Origin: an uncultured Aquimarina sp.
Lineage (GTDB): Bacteria; Bacteroidota; Bacteroidia; Flavobacteriales; Flavobacteriaceae
DNA length: 64,000 nucleotides
Assembly: GCA_947492105.1 (NCBI GenBank)
Contig: CANLMN010000011.1
Span: forward strand, 1 to 64,000
Direction: 5' to 3'
The notes under the pieces were generated by a model. That model worked only from the letters and a program-made list of their open reading frames with translations. It was not told the origin of the DNA and ran no database searches. Positions within the stretch are counted from its first letter, which is position 1, and every line of letters starts with the position of its first letter. The translations under genes and the position numbers were made by a program. Of this stretch, positions 25,643 through 33,200 are shown piece by piece.

Positions 25643-26623
25643 TTAAACTAAGTAGAAGAAGGTAAATACAAATACCCAAACTAAATCGACAAAGTGCCAA
25701 TAAAGACCAACTTTTTCTACCATCTCATAACTCTTTCTTCGTTCGTATGTACCGAGGATTACATTAAAGAATATAATAACATTTATTATAATACCTGTAA
25801 ATACGTGGAATCCATGAAATCCAGTAATGAAGAAAAAGAAGTTTGCAAAAAGTCGTGTTCCGTATTCGTTATGGATCAAGTTAGCTCCTTCTACGACCAA
25901 TTTCCCATCTTTATTCAGTTTTGCCAAAGAAGCTTCTCGTGACAATACTGTCTTTTGACCATCTTCGGTAAGAACTTGAGTTCGTACTAATAAGTCTTTA
26001 TGTTCTGCAAAACCTTTTTTGATCTCTTCGATAGAATAGCTAGGCAAATCTCCTTCTGAAGAAAACCAGATACCGTTCTTGCTTTCGTGCTGTACTCGCG
26101 ATCCTGGTATTGATGCTGCAAAATCCGCTAATGCTACACGATGACCATCTTTATCCAAAAACTGCAAAATTTGTCCACCTTTGGTCTCTACAGCACCATA
26201 TTCTCCTTTGATGAAATTCTTCCATTCCCATACCTGAGAACCTACGAAGATGATACCACCAATAATTGTCAAGAACATGTATACAGCAACTTTTTGCTTT
26301 TTTAATTGATGACCTGCATCAACTGCCAACACCATTGTTACAGATGAAAATATCAAGACAAAGGTCATGAATGCCACATAATACATAGGTGCATCTACAC
26401 CATGTAAGAATGGAAAATGATTAAAAACCTGATCTGCGATTGGCCATGAATCAATAAATTTGAATCTTGAAAATCCATAAGCAGCAATAAATCCCGAAAA
26501 TGTCAAAGCATCAGAAAGGATAAAGAACCACATCATAAGCTTTCCATAGCTCGAACTTAATGGTTTATTACCTCCGCCCCAGATTTTTCCTTCGGTACCT
26601 GTTTTAGTAACAGCTGTTTCCAT
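25643..26623 (-). CDS. Cytochrome c oxidase subunit III
   Basis: This 326-residue protein has the subunit III fold: SSYGKLMMWFFILSDALTFSGF near the start, HYFPFLHGVDAP-like loops, and the C-terminal FFFITGFHGFHVFTGIIIN and YWHFVDLVWVFVFTFFYLV signatures. An extra polar region of about 100 residues (from about residue 130 to 225, including SRVQHESKNGIWFS) lies between helices on the outer side. A second, shorter subunit III-like protein is encoded just upstream. This is a core subunit of the heme-copper oxidase. Confidence 0.92.
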   Translation of the reverse strand: METAVTKTGTEGKIWGGGNKPLSSSYGKLMMWFFILSDALTFSGFIAAYGFSRFKFIDSWPIADQVFNHFPFLHGVDAPMYYVAFMTFVLIFSSVTMVLAVDAGHQLKKQKVAVYMFLTIIGGIIFVGSQVWEWKNFIKGEYGAVETKGGQILQFLDKDGHRVALADFAASIPGSRVQHESKNGIWFSSEGDLPSYSIEEIKKGFAEHKDLLVRTQVLTEDGQKTVLSREASLAKLNKDGKLVVEGANLIHNEYGTRLFANFFFFITGFHGFHVFTGIIINVIIFFNVILGTYERRKSYEMVEKVGLYWHFVDLVWVFVFTFFYLV

Positions 26624-26672
26624 AAATAGAATTTGGTAGTATTAAATGATTGAACAAAAATAAGGATTTTTA

Positions 26673-27254
26673 TTATCTAAAGAAATATAAAAACAAAAAG
26701 AGATAAACCCATAAAAAATCTACAAAATGCCAGTACATAGCACCTAGTTCTAAACCAAGGGCTTGTCCGGGGGTATATTTCTGTTTAAAATGATTATAAA
26801 TTACAACTAAAAGCGCTATTAACCCTCCGACTACGTGTGCAATATGTACAAATACAATTGCATAAATAAAGGAAGTTGTTACTGTTGCTTCACTTCCTGT
26901 TGGAAAAAAACCTTGTGCTATTATTTTCCCAAAACCGAAAAATTGCAAATACACAAAAGTCACACCCAAAACCAAGGTTGACAAAAGCAACAATGTGGTC
27001 AAAGAACGACTCCCTTTGTCTATGGCTTTTTTTGCCATCCAAAACGTTACACTACTCAGCACTATAATAATCGTACTCCATAGAAACGCATCAGGAAACT
27101 GAAACCCTTCCAACCAATCTTTGCGTGATTTACTCACAACATAAGCACTTGTCAATCCAGCAAAGGTCATGCTCATACTCAACATCCCAAACAGCATCAT
27201 ATGCTTTTTGGACCGTCGCCGCTTCTCCTCAAAAGTTCCTTGTGTCAGATCCAT
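26673..27254 (-). CDS. Heme-copper oxidase subunit III family protein (short form)
   Basis: This 193-residue protein has five helices and the subunit III markers FGMLSMSMTFAGLTSAYVV, FVHIAHVVGGLIALLVVIYN and MYWHFVDFLWVYLFLFLYF. It lacks the large insertion of the next gene product. Paired short and long subunit III genes are usual in Flavobacteriaceae. Its start overlaps the end of the heme O synthase gene by 10 nt. Confidence 0.9.
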   Translation of the reverse strand: MDLTQGTFEEKRRRSKKHMMLFGMLSMSMTFAGLTSAYVVSKSRKDWLEGFQFPDAFLWSTIIIVLSSVTFWMAKKAIDKGSRSLTTLLLLSTLVLGVTFVYLQFFGFGKIIAQGFFPTGSEATVTTSFIYAIVFVHIAHVVGGLIALLVVIYNHFKQKYTPGQALGLELGAMYWHFVDFLWVYLFLFLYFFR

Positions 27255-28150
27255 AGTCTTATAAATTTATCCGCAACATATATAATTTGCAAAAGTGTTA
27301 TATACAACACACTCATCAACATGAGCTGTTTGGCAACTTTGCCATCTCTATATTTATATAGTCGCATTGCAAATCTCATCAAAAAAATCCCCAACACTAA
27401 AATGAGTAGTGCCGAAATTGGTGTAATATAAAAAGTTCCTGTAACCCCTAAAGCTGGAATCAGAGACACTACTACTGTCCATAATGTATAAAGTAGTATC
27501 TGCACCGCAGTACCTTTATCTCTTTTTCCAGTAGGCAACATGAAGAATCCTCCTTTTTTGTAATCATCATACAGAAACCAACCAATAGCCCAGAAATGCG
27601 GAAATTGCCAAAAAAACTGAATCATAAACAATGTCCCTGGTTCAATCCCAAAACTCCCAGTAGCCGCTACCCAACCGAGCATAAATGGTATTCCACCGGG
27701 GAAAGCTCCAACAAATACAGACAAAGGCGTTTTTGTTTTCAATGGAGTATAAACACTCACATACAAAAAGATCGAAATCGCTCCAAACATTGCTGTAATC
27801 GGATTGATTACATACAATACCGTAATACCTGCCAATGTAAACACCGTTGCTATACTAAATGCAGTACCAACGGTCATTCTTCCTGATGGAATAGGGCGAT
27901 TCTTTGTGCGATCCATCAATTTATCCAGATCACGCTCAATAATTTGATTAAAGGCATTTGAAGCCCCAACCATAAAATATCCTCCAATTGCCAATAAAAA
28001 TAAATCAACTCCCGAAATAACGTCCACCCCTAGCAAATAACCAGCAATAGAAGAAAAAACCACACTCAGCGATAGACGCATCTTGGTAATTTCTTTAAAA
28101 TCCTGTATTACAGAAAACTTCACTGAGGTATTAACGTGGGTCACTTCCAA
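27245..28150 (-). CDS. ctaB: Protoheme IX farnesyltransferase (heme O synthase); non-ATG start
   Basis: This 301-residue UbiA-family enzyme attaches a farnesyl group to heme b to give heme O for the oxidase. The two Asp-rich motifs are present: NAFNQIIERDLDKLMDRTKNRP and a second at LYDDYKKGG. About eight to nine helices are seen. The frame opens at a TTG (28150) after an in-frame stop at 28154-28156, and a GTG lies at 28144. The first ATG is codon 24 (MRLSLSVVFS), too far in to keep the usual N-terminal KEITKMRL segment. So a TTG or GTG start is likely. Confidence 0.9.
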   Translation of the reverse strand: MEVTHVNTSVKFSVIQDFKEITKMRLSLSVVFSSIAGYLLGVDVISGVDLFLLAIGGYFMVGASNAFNQIIERDLDKLMDRTKNRPIPSGRMTVGTAFSIATVFTLAGITVLYVINPITAMFGAISIFLYVSVYTPLKTKTPLSVFVGAFPGGIPFMLGWVAATGSFGIEPGTLFMIQFFWQFPHFWAIGWFLYDDYKKGGFFMLPTGKRDKGTAVQILLYTLWTVVVSLIPALGVTGTFYITPISALLILVLGIFLMRFAMRLYKYRDGKVAKQLMLMSVLYITLLQIIYVADKFIRLWI

Positions 28151-28358
28151 AATTTAGCAATTTTTAAAAATCCTTCATAGGGACTTCTCAAAAGTCGTGC
28201 AAAGATACTCTATAAAAGTATTTCTGGCAATAGCTTACTTATTATTAATTCAATTACCTCTTTAAAACCAACACTGATCAGCAAAACAACAAACATAAGC
28301 TCCAAATCAAATCTATTTTCAAGGCTCAATGCCACTCCCTTTAACACAACACAATCAC

Positions 28359-29126
28359 CTAAATCGACACAACATCAAAAATTATTGGAAGTGCATAATG
28401 GATCGCAACCGGATTACTACCTTGTCGAGCAGGTGTCATTTTTGGTAATTTCTTTGCCACCCTAATTGCTTCTGCTTCCAATCTTGGGTGTGGCGCTCTA
28501 GCTTTTATATTCCGAACCTGACCATTTATATCGATCTCAAAAAACACTTGAATCCGCTGTCTACCCTTTAATCCGAGATCTTCTCCTAATCCACTATTAA
28601 ATTTACGAGAAATAAGTCGCTGTATCTTCTTCTGGAAACATGCCACACGTGCTTTATTTGTTTTCAATCTTTCGCAACCTGGAAAAACCGGAGCAAACTC
28701 TACACTACCTACATACCTCGGTATATTCCTACTGACTTTTGGTTTTATCACAGGTTTCAAAGCCTTTCCAGAATCAACTAAAGCAACCGAATCTTTTACA
28801 CCTAATATCTCGACCGATTTTGAGTCGATTATTTCTCTTGCATTATCCACCTCCTTAACACCATTACTAATACTAAAAACTGATTTTCTTTTTTTGGACA
28901 CTATCTTGGCCACCTTCTTTACTATAGGATCGTTAGGTATAATCGTATAAACAACCTCTGTAGATCGTGAATCATCTATTGGTGGAATATCCACGGAACT
29001 CTTCATAGTCCTAGAAGTTGTAAAAACCTCGAACATCACAAAAACAAAGGCAAGGACAGCGATAAGGCCGATTTGAAAATTAACTAAGGAATTTTTTTTG
29101 ATATTTACTTCGTGCTTTTCTCTCAT
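28359..29126 (-). CDS. Energy transducer TonB-like protein
   Basis: This 255-residue protein has one N-terminal membrane helix (about residues 17-36), a periplasmic linker with PPIDD and Lys/Ser-rich segments, and a C-terminal TonB_C-like domain (GLKGRQRIQVFFEIDINGQVRNIKARAPHPRLEAEAIRVAKKLP, then ALPIIFDV). Such proteins pass proton-motive force to outer membrane receptors such as the FecA-like one at 9.4 kb, but Flavobacteria have several TonBs, so no specific pairing can be claimed. No ExbB/ExbD genes adjoin it. Two cysteines (EFAPVFPGCERL and RVACFQ) are usual in this subfamily. Confidence 0.85.
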   Translation of the reverse strand: MREKHEVNIKKNSLVNFQIGLIAVLAFVFVMFEVFTTSRTMKSSVDIPPIDDSRSTEVVYTIIPNDPIVKKVAKIVSKKRKSVFSISNGVKEVDNAREIIDSKSVEILGVKDSVALVDSGKALKPVIKPKVSRNIPRYVGSVEFAPVFPGCERLKTNKARVACFQKKIQRLISRKFNSGLGEDLGLKGRQRIQVFFEIDINGQVRNIKARAPHPRLEAEAIRVAKKLPKMTPARQGSNPVAIHYALPIIFDVVSI

Positions 29127-29535
29127 AATATATAGGTTTTATAAAAGCCTTCCACTACAAGAATCACAAAAAAATATAAATCAGCCCTAACTAAAGCAAC
29201 CACGCCCGAACCACTAGGATTCAAAATCACTGTCTTATAACTATTTTGATTTTAATACTAAAAAAGAAACAACAAAAAGCCTCAGATATCGCTAGCAAAT
29301 ACCAAATAACACTTATCGCAACGTTGATTGCATTAAAAAAAAGATTTTGCAGTGGTTGGCTGTAGTTTAGAGTTTTACAATTAACAAGAAGCATACCAAA
29401 ATCGAAATACCTCTCCACAAAAAATAATTATGCTTTTTTGACCCCAAAAAACAACTCCAAGAAAAAACACCTCTCATTTCTCACACTAAAATGAGTACCA
29501 AATATCACATATTGATTTCCTCTTTTTTTGATCTA
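29127..29535. other. AT-rich gap upstream of the TonB gene
   Basis: No gene was accepted here. A 63-codon minus frame (29227-29418) shows no family feature. The TonB promoter should lie in its left part, but no clear TAnnTTTG box is seen. Confidence 0.4.
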
Positions 29536-29697
29536 AGACCATTTAAAAAATAATTATAGATGAATAGCTCGCTTCTTTTCTACTATTTTTTTACCAAAAA
29601 CTTGGACCGTAGCCTCAGCCTATGTTTAAATTTTATAGTTCGAACTAGCTAAAAATAATTCCGTTATTTTGATCTACAATCACACTTTAACTAATAT
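29536..29697 (+). repeat. Palindromic intergenic repeat, group B, copy B3
   Basis: It begins GACCATTTAAAAAATAATTATAG and carries CTTTTCTACTATTTTTTTACC, a centre CCGTAGCCTCAGCCTATG, TTTTATAGTTCGAACTAGC, and ends TTTAACTAATAT. It ends 5 bp before the stop of the next minus-strand gene. Confidence 0.72.
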
Positions 29698-29701
29698 AAA
29701 A

Positions 29702-30019
29702 TCAAGAAAATAATAATTCATAAAAAAAATACCCAATAAGAAAAACACCAGACAACATTGTAAGAAACATACACAAATCATGTAATTTTCTAAAAATCAA
29801 TGTTTTTTTTAGGGCTTTGGCTATCTCTGAATGCTCCGTTACACGCAACTCCCTCCTAATCTCCTTGGTCGTTACATAAGAAGAAGTAACAAGAATATTA
29901 TGCTCCAAAAAAATTGCTGCGCTAGTATCCAGCAAACGAAACGTCACCCCCATGACAAAAAAGAACAAGGGCGTTCCCACTATAAATGTGACATTATATT
30001 CAGATAAAAACTCAATCAT
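29702..30019 (-). CDS. Uncharacterised small membrane protein
   Basis: This 105-residue protein has hydrophobic helices at about residues 10-28 and 82-102, with a polar middle (TTKEIRRELRVTEHSEIAKALKKTLIFRKLHD). No known motif is seen. It follows the CtpA-type protease gene by 59 nt on the same strand and may share its transcript. Group B repeat B3 lies directly beyond its stop. The call rests on its ATG start, length and hydrophobic pattern; function unknown. Confidence 0.55.
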   Translation of the reverse strand: MIEFLSEYNVTFIVGTPLFFFVMGVTFRLLDTSAAIFLEHNILVTSSYVTTKEIRRELRVTEHSEIAKALKKTLIFRKLHDLCMFLTMLSGVFLIGYFFYELLFS

Positions 30020-30078
30020 GATACCTTTAACTTCAACTCTAAGGTACTACATTTTTACCAAATTACCCACCTCCAAAA

Positions 30079-31683
30079 TTAAGGAGTTTCTCCAACACTA
30101 TCAACAACCTTTGTCACCATCTCCACAACCTTATTTACCATTGGGTCATGCCCATTGAGTAATTGCTCAAAAGCACTAGATCCATATAATTGTTGCGCCA
30201 TAATTGCCTTGAGATATTTTTTAATTTGGTCATGATAATTTTTCAAATCCAATTTCATGCTTCGCTCCTCTGCATAGACAATAAAATGCTCTACAATCTC
30301 ATCCCCCAACTCTAACCCTTTGAGTTCTTCTAGAGTCAAAGCATTATAATACGAGCGATCTTTATCCATTTCCTCAAACACAAAACGCCCCATAAAACCC
30401 GAGCGCAAGGCAAAATTAAGTGTCTCTTGTACACGTGTAGTCTTTTTTCCAACAAAAATATCAGGAATGATACCTCCACCCCCATAGACGATCTTCCCCA
30501 AAGGTGTTTTAAACTTTAATGAGTCTGCTACTTTGATACTATCAGAATTTTGCAATTCTCCATTTTTATAACGTTCCAAATACTCATTAAAATACGCTTC
30601 ATTACCGTTTTTATAGGGTCGTTGTATAGACCTCCCTGTAGGCGTATAATACCGTGATATCGTCAAACGTACAGCACTACCATCACCAAGAGCCATCTCG
30701 CGCTGCACCAGGCCTTTTCCATAAGATCGACGACCCACAATCACCCCCCTATCATTATCCTGTATAGCTCCAGACAAAATCTCACTAGCAGAGGCAGAAT
30801 TTTCATTTTGCAAAATGAAAAGCGCTCCTTTTTCAAAATCCCCCATACTCGTAGCCATATTATTCTCTATAGCACCTTTCTTATTTTTGGTAAACATAAT
30901 AAGCTTCTTTTCTTCAAGAAACTCATCTGCAATCTTCATCGCTGGGGTAATAAATCCCCCTCCATTATTCCGCAAATCCACCACCAAAGCTTCAGCTCCT
31001 AATTGCAATAAGTGATCTAAGGCTTTTTTGAACTCGGTATAAGTTGTTTCTGCAAAACGATTAATCTTGATATACCCCAAAGAATCTGTAAGCATATAAC
31101 CAGCATCTACACTTTGTAGAGGCACTACACCTCTACGCAGGGACACATCAAAAACACCGCTATTTTGTCTATAAACCTTGAGAGTTACATCACTATCAAT
31201 AGGTCCCTTAAGTTTTTCTGCAAGATTCTGACGCAATAAACGCGGCCCAAATAATGTATCTTTGTTAGCCATCAAAATACGATCTCCTGGCATTAATCCT
31301 ACTTTTGCACTAGGCCCACCTATTATTGTATTAATAATAGCGATCGTATCATTATAAGCATAATAATTAATCCCAATACCGATAAAATCACCTTTCATGC
31401 TTTCGGTCACCTCTTTTAAATCTTCTGGTGAAATATACACGGAGTGCGGATCCAAATTCTCGAGAATACTATTCACTGTTACATCTACAATACTATCCGT
31501 ATTGATCTTATCTACATACTCAAAATCGATGTAATCAATCAATCTATTTAATTTCTCCTTCTTTTTGTTCGATGAAAAAAGCGCCACTGATTTATTACTA
31601 AAGCTAAGCCTACTCCCCAACACAACACCTATTGCCATAGCAATCCCAAGAAATAGTGGTATATATATTTTTGAGCGATTCAT
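30079..31683 (-). CDS. S41 family carboxy-terminal processing protease (CtpA-like)
   Basis: This 534-residue protein has an N-terminal signal anchor (about residues 8-26), an N-domain with NLDPHSVYISPEDL, a PDZ domain (about residues 90-165, GIGINYYAYNDTI and GLMPGDRILMAN), and the S41 protease core. The core has VVDLRNNGGGFITPAMKIADEFL, the catalytic Ser region NSASASEILSGAIQDN and the catalytic Lys in GRRSYGKGLVQ. A C-terminal helical domain follows. Such enzymes degrade or trim periplasmic proteins at their C-termini. The start overlaps the dCMP deaminase stop by 1 nt. Confidence 0.92.
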   Translation of the reverse strand: MNRSKIYIPLFLGIAMAIGVVLGSRLSFSNKSVALFSSNKKKEKLNRLIDYIDFEYVDKINTDSIVDVTVNSILENLDPHSVYISPEDLKEVTESMKGDFIGIGINYYAYNDTIAIINTIIGGPSAKVGLMPGDRILMANKDTLFGPRLLRQNLAEKLKGPIDSDVTLKVYRQNSGVFDVSLRRGVVPLQSVDAGYMLTDSLGYIKINRFAETTYTEFKKALDHLLQLGAEALVVDLRNNGGGFITPAMKIADEFLEEKKLIMFTKNKKGAIENNMATSMGDFEKGALFILQNENSASASEILSGAIQDNDRGVIVGRRSYGKGLVQREMALGDGSAVRLTISRYYTPTGRSIQRPYKNGNEAYFNEYLERYKNGELQNSDSIKVADSLKFKTPLGKIVYGGGGIIPDIFVGKKTTRVQETLNFALRSGFMGRFVFEEMDKDRSYYNALTLEELKGLELGDEIVEHFIVYAEERSMKLDLKNYHDQIKKYLKAIMAQQLYGSSAFEQLLNGHDPMVNKVVEMVTKVVDSVGETP

Positions 31684-32114
31684 TAAGCGTCTACATCATT
31701 AATTTGTTCTACCTCTACACCTGCTTTACGCAAAAAAATCACTCCAGAATCGTCTTTATAAGCATCTTTAAAAACAACCCTCTTAATACCTGATTGATGG
31801 ATCAACTTGCTACATTCTTTACACGGCGACAATGTAATATAAAGTGTTGCACCTCTACAAGATTGCGTAGATGATGCTACCTTCAGAATTGCATTAGCCT
31901 CTGCATGTAACACATACCACTTCGTATAACCATCTACGTCCTCGCAGGGGTTTTCAAAACCTGTCGGCGTACCATTAAAACCATCACTGATAATCATTCG
32001 ATCCTTGACGATAACAGCACCTACTTGTTTTCGGCTACAATGCGAAAGCTTACCCCATTCTATTGCAATGCGCAAATAAGCTTTGTCGTATTTGAGTTGT
32101 TTTTTTTCTGGCAT
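31683..32114 (-). CDS. dCMP deaminase (ComEB family)
   Basis: This 143-residue zinc enzyme deaminates dCMP to dUMP for thymidylate synthesis. The zinc site is complete: His70 and Glu72 in HAEANAIL, Cys98 and Cys101 in PCKEC. The phosphate-binding stretch GFNGTPTGFENPCED is also present. Length is normal for the family. It overlaps the protease gene by one base (TTAATG-type junction). The pairing is presumably positional rather than functional. Confidence 0.93.
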   Translation of the reverse strand: MPEKKQLKYDKAYLRIAIEWGKLSHCSRKQVGAVIVKDRMIISDGFNGTPTGFENPCEDVDGYTKWYVLHAEANAILKVASSTQSCRGATLYITLSPCKECSKLIHQSGIKRVVFKDAYKDDSGVIFLRKAGVEVEQINDVDA

Positions 32115-32266
32115 ATCGCACTTGCTATTATTTTTGAGAACAGTACTATACTATAAAGACAGCCTTGAAATCTAATCAAACAAGGATTACATCTTGTAAA
32201 TAGCAACAAACAATAAACGAAGATATTGCCTCTACACGGCAATTACAACAAGATAAGAACAAAATA

Positions 32267-32848
32267 TTACCAAAATCTATTTTCGACAAGTATCGGAAGC
32301 ACCAACCCTATCACGATAGCAGACAAAACCAGAATCCAATCGCGCCTAGAAACTCGAAAAAAGTTCTGAACAACAACACCTAGCAACAATACAAGAACCA
32401 CAACAACACCCTGTGCCGCCTCAATACCCAAACCAAAAGACACCAAAGGAATTCCTTTACTCGACAAATTACTACTAATCATTTTGAAATAAGAAGAAAA
32501 GCCCAATCCATGAATCAGCCCAAAGAACGCAGTAATCAGCAACACTATACTACGATTTGTTTTTGAAGCCGCCCCTCCTGAAACCATATTATTCACCGCA
32601 GTAAAGAGAATTGTAACTGGAATCAAAAATTCTGTCAAACCACCATCAACCTTTATTACATTATAAACCGACAAAGTCATTGAGAACATATGACCCAAGG
32701 TAAATACTGTCACCAATGACAGCACACTTTTCCAATCCCTAATCACATATCTCGCAACCAAGACTAAAAAAAAAAGCATGTGATCGTACGCTTGCCAATC
32801 CAATACATGCCTCAAACCTATTTTGAAATAAAACCAAAAATCCGACAT
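32267..32848 (-). CDS. HupE/UreJ-like membrane protein
   Basis: The ATG at 32848 gives 193 residues beginning MSDFWFYFKIGLRHVLDW. A start at 32893 is also possible but adds an unsupported 15-residue polar head. About six membrane helices are seen, with the family markers DHMLFFLVLVARY, TLGHMFSMTLSVY and FFGLIHGLGFSSYF, whose His/Asp residues could bind a metal. HupE/UreJ proteins are nickel or cobalt permeases in hydrogenase and urease loci, but neither is present here. The transported ion is uncertain. Confidence 0.8.
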   Translation of the reverse strand: MSDFWFYFKIGLRHVLDWQAYDHMLFFLVLVARYVIRDWKSVLSLVTVFTLGHMFSMTLSVYNVIKVDGGLTEFLIPVTILFTAVNNMVSGGAASKTNRSIVLLITAFFGLIHGLGFSSYFKMISSNLSSKGIPLVSFGLGIEAAQGVVVVLVLLLGVVVQNFFRVSRRDWILVLSAIVIGLVLPILVENRFW

Positions 32849-33200
32849 ATGTTCTCTTCCTAATTTTTTAAAACAAGAATGTAATGTACGCATTAATCAC
32901 GTAAATAAACTACCTAAAACCATTATCAAATAATCATTTTTTATGTCAAAAAAAAGCAAAAATCATATTTTTAAACACATTTATTTGAATAATACATATT
33001 TTTCATTTCAAAAAGTACCAAAAACAGTTAGAAACTGTTATACCTATAAGAAAACCAACTTAACAACCTCTTAACATTAATTTAAAGAAATAAATAATAT
33101 ACCGATTTCGTACTATATTACTCCTTATTTCTAACTAAAAATTAAAAATCGCCATGATAAAGTATTAATTTTATCAAAAATTAACGAAAAAATTGTAAAC
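32849..33200. other. Divergent AT-rich intergenic region
   Basis: This 352 bp region lies between the divergent HupE-like and beta-helix genes. It is very AT-rich with many T and A runs. No hairpin, repeat copy or consensus promoter was identified with confidence. Confidence 0.4.

Noticed and set aside
29227-29418. 63-codon minus-strand frame upstream of the TonB gene
   Set aside because: No supporting feature, and the adjacent DNA is non-coding with a repeat copy.
32267-32848. Hydrogenase or urease accessory locus
   Set aside because: Only the HupE/UreJ-like protein is present, without any hydrogenase or urease gene.
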